64,000 nt of DNA from DASXUX01 sp036504595 (GTDB lineage: Bacteria > Planctomycetota > SZUA-567 > H5-PLA8): NCBI GenBank assembly GCA_036504595.1, contig DASXUX010000014.1, positions 1 through 64,000 of the forward strand, read 5' to 3'. Position 1 is the first letter of the stretch, and each line of letters opens with the position of its first letter. Under the pieces are notes generated by a model, which saw only the letters and a program-made list of their open reading frames with translations, was not told the origin of the DNA and searched no databases. Both the position numbers and the translations under genes were made by a program. Of the stretch, positions 62,775 through 64,000 are shown piece by piece.

Positions 62775-64000
62775 TCAGGCCGTTTTGCAGCCAGACCAGC
62801 CGGAAAAACCGGCCCAGCCGGGATAGACATCGTTTACAGGCTGTTTGCTGCTGGTCGCAAGGCCGCTGAAGCCAGAAAAGCCGCTCATAGGCATCGGCCG
62901 TTGGACATCTGTTGGACAGTCGCTGCGTCCGGTATTGGGCTCGACCGGGCCCGCCAGCGTCCGCAGGACACCATCAATGGTCTTCGTAAGTTCTTCCGGC
63001 TGTCCGGTTTGCGTCAGTTCCTGTCCACCGATCGACTGCTGGCGTCCGGTTGCGTCCGCAGCAGCGACGGCGGCATGATCGGGGCTCGAACCCTCAGAGT
63101 TCTCGACGCCGTTTCCGCCGGAAGTCGTTTCAATCTCTTGCTTTGCAGATTTTGCGTTCGCCGCCGCTGCCTGCTGTTGGACATCTGTTGGACAACTGCC
63201 GCCAAGGACGACATCGCCGACACGCTGGGTGATGTCCGACAAACGCGATGATCTCGTCCTGGCGTAGACGTTTAACGTGAGATCGGGCGTCGAATGTCGC
63301 GCGAGGGTCTGGGCTTCCTTTACCGACGCCCCGACTTCAAAGACGAAGGTCGTATACGCCGTACGTAAGGCATGGAAATCAACTTTGCCTTCTGTGGTCA
63401 TACGCTGAATGCCGGCGGCGATCAGGTCTCGACAGATCATCCCGGCGGTATCCTTTGGAACTTTCAGCAGCGGCTTCGCCGGATCGCTGCCGGCGGTTGC
63501 CACCAGTTCGCTGACCAAGGTCGGCGGCAGCGGCTGGAACGTCGCTTTCCGGCCTTTCGTCCAGCCGTCTTCAAGCCGCAGACCGTTGTTCGGAACATCG
63601 AGATGGCGAAACAGTAGACTACGAAGTTCGTTAGCCCGCAGACCGCTGGTCAGCGCGATCTTGTACAGCAGCCGGCGTTCGCCGGAAGCAACCGCGAGAA
63701 GGCGAGCGACTTCGTCGGCCGTCAAAGCCCGGCGTACGACCTTCGGCGTCGTATCGAATTTCTTCAGGTTCTTGAGCGGATCGACATCCAAATAGCCGCG
63801 TTCGATGGCCCAATCGCAGAACGCCGCCAAGGATTCGGCGTAGTTCTGCAAGGTTTTTCCGCTTCGTCCATCCTGAAGATCGCGGAGAACCGTTTCGACG
63901 CGGGGCAGACATCCATTGAGATCCGACAGCAGATCGATCTCCAGAGCCTGCTGCCAGAACGGCAGATGCCTTTTTCGCATCCGATCGTGGCCTTCGCTCC
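62775..64000 (-). CDS. Tyrosine recombinase (partial, 5' end beyond window)
   Basis: About 407 residues are visible; the frame stays open to base 64000, and the codons before 63980 (SEGHDR) also read as protein, so the true start is outside. The catalytic residues are all present: arginine in TSGLRANELRSLLF, HALR in VDFHALRTAYTTFV, H in RHSTPDLTLN and tyrosine in VYARTR. A long low-complexity C-terminal extension follows (SGGNGVENSEGSSPD, then FSGFSG repeats), as in many PVC phage-type integrases. It belongs to an element extending to the right or to the left-hand gene at 61620. Confidence 0.85.
   Translation of the reverse strand, partial: SEGHDRMRKRHLPFWQQALEIDLLSDLNGCLPRVETVLRDLQDGRSGKTLQNYAESLAAFCDWAIERGYLDVDPLKNLKKFDTTPKVVRRALTADEVARLLAVASGERRLLYKIALTSGLRANELRSLLFRHLDVPNNGLRLEDGWTKGRKATFQPLPPTLVSELVATAGSDPAKPLLKVPKDTAGMICRDLIAAGIQRMTTEGKVDFHALRTAYTTFVFEVGASVKEAQTLARHSTPDLTLNVYARTRSSRLSDITQRVGDVVLGGSCPTDVQQQAAAANAKSAKQEIETTSGGNGVENSEGSSPDHAAVAAADATGRQQSIGGQELTQTGQPEELTKTIDGVLRTLAGPVEPNTGRSDCPTDVQRPMPMSGFSGFSGLATSSKQPVNDVYPGWAGFSGWSGCKTA

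Overview
The window reads as a stretch of bacterial chromosome with strong Shine-Dalgarno sites and moderately high GC. The secreted-protein style (giant Kelch/Ig-repeat protein, PA14 repeats, DUF1573, MauE-type membrane redox proteins, C39-like peptidases) suggests a Planctomycetes/Verrucomicrobia-type (PVC) host. That is an inference from gene content; no rRNA or universal marker is present to confirm it.

Layout. (1) 1-7839, minus: a giant secreted protein, open to the left edge, with about 13 Kelch motifs followed by 12 tandem 102-residue repeats, MBG-like repeats, a PKD domain and a calcium-type DxDGDG motif. (2) 8080-17298, almost all minus: a tightly packed module of small genes around an ATP-dependent-ligase-like protein, a Ycf46-like AAA+ ATPase, a DUF6744-like protein and a clamp-loader-like ATPase. 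It looks like the replication/maintenance block of an integrated plasmid or phage. A plus-strand retropepsin gene pair and a recombinase tail fragment interrupt it. (3) 17679-37144, all minus: a defence island. It holds a Cap4-type nuclease/STAND-like NTPase and a DUF499 ATPase + DUF1156 DNA methyltransferase + DUF3883 helicase system, with a Septu-like ATPase/HNH pair, a PD-(D/E)XK-like protein and two small unknown genes in between. (4) 37410-40235: an integration scar zone with a broken beta-helix gene, a tyrosine recombinase and three 3'-end RNA-gene fragments (tRNA-Pro, a second tRNA, a tmRNA-like end). (5) 40453-47162: a Kiwa pair, then a cassette with a divergent thymidylate synthase homologue, an acyl-carrier-like protein, an XRE regulator, an ImmA/IrrE protease, a second thymidylate-synthase-like protein and a thymidylate kinase fused to a thymine-pyrophosphorylase/5-hmdU-kinase helical domain. 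This resembles a pyrimidine hypermodification pathway and is the best candidate here for an undescribed system. (6) 47222-48075: an Eco57I/BREX-like R-M gene reduced to its two ends. (7) 48695-60556, plus: a secreted PA14 protein, then a seven-gene run of HEAT, C39/rhodanese, MauE-TPR, MauE-thioredoxin, a Cys-rich small protein, a secreted unknown and a C39-DUF1573 protein, read as a disulfide/peptide maturation locus. (8) 61620-64000: an alanine-rich unknown gene, a strong hairpin and a second tyrosine recombinase running off the right edge.

The middle of the window (about 8-48 kb) is therefore accessory DNA: two recombinases, three RNA-gene 3' fragments, several truncated genes and at least four distinct anti-phage-type modules. 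The flanks look like resident envelope and secretion genes. All functional statements come from motifs read by eye; no database search was made.
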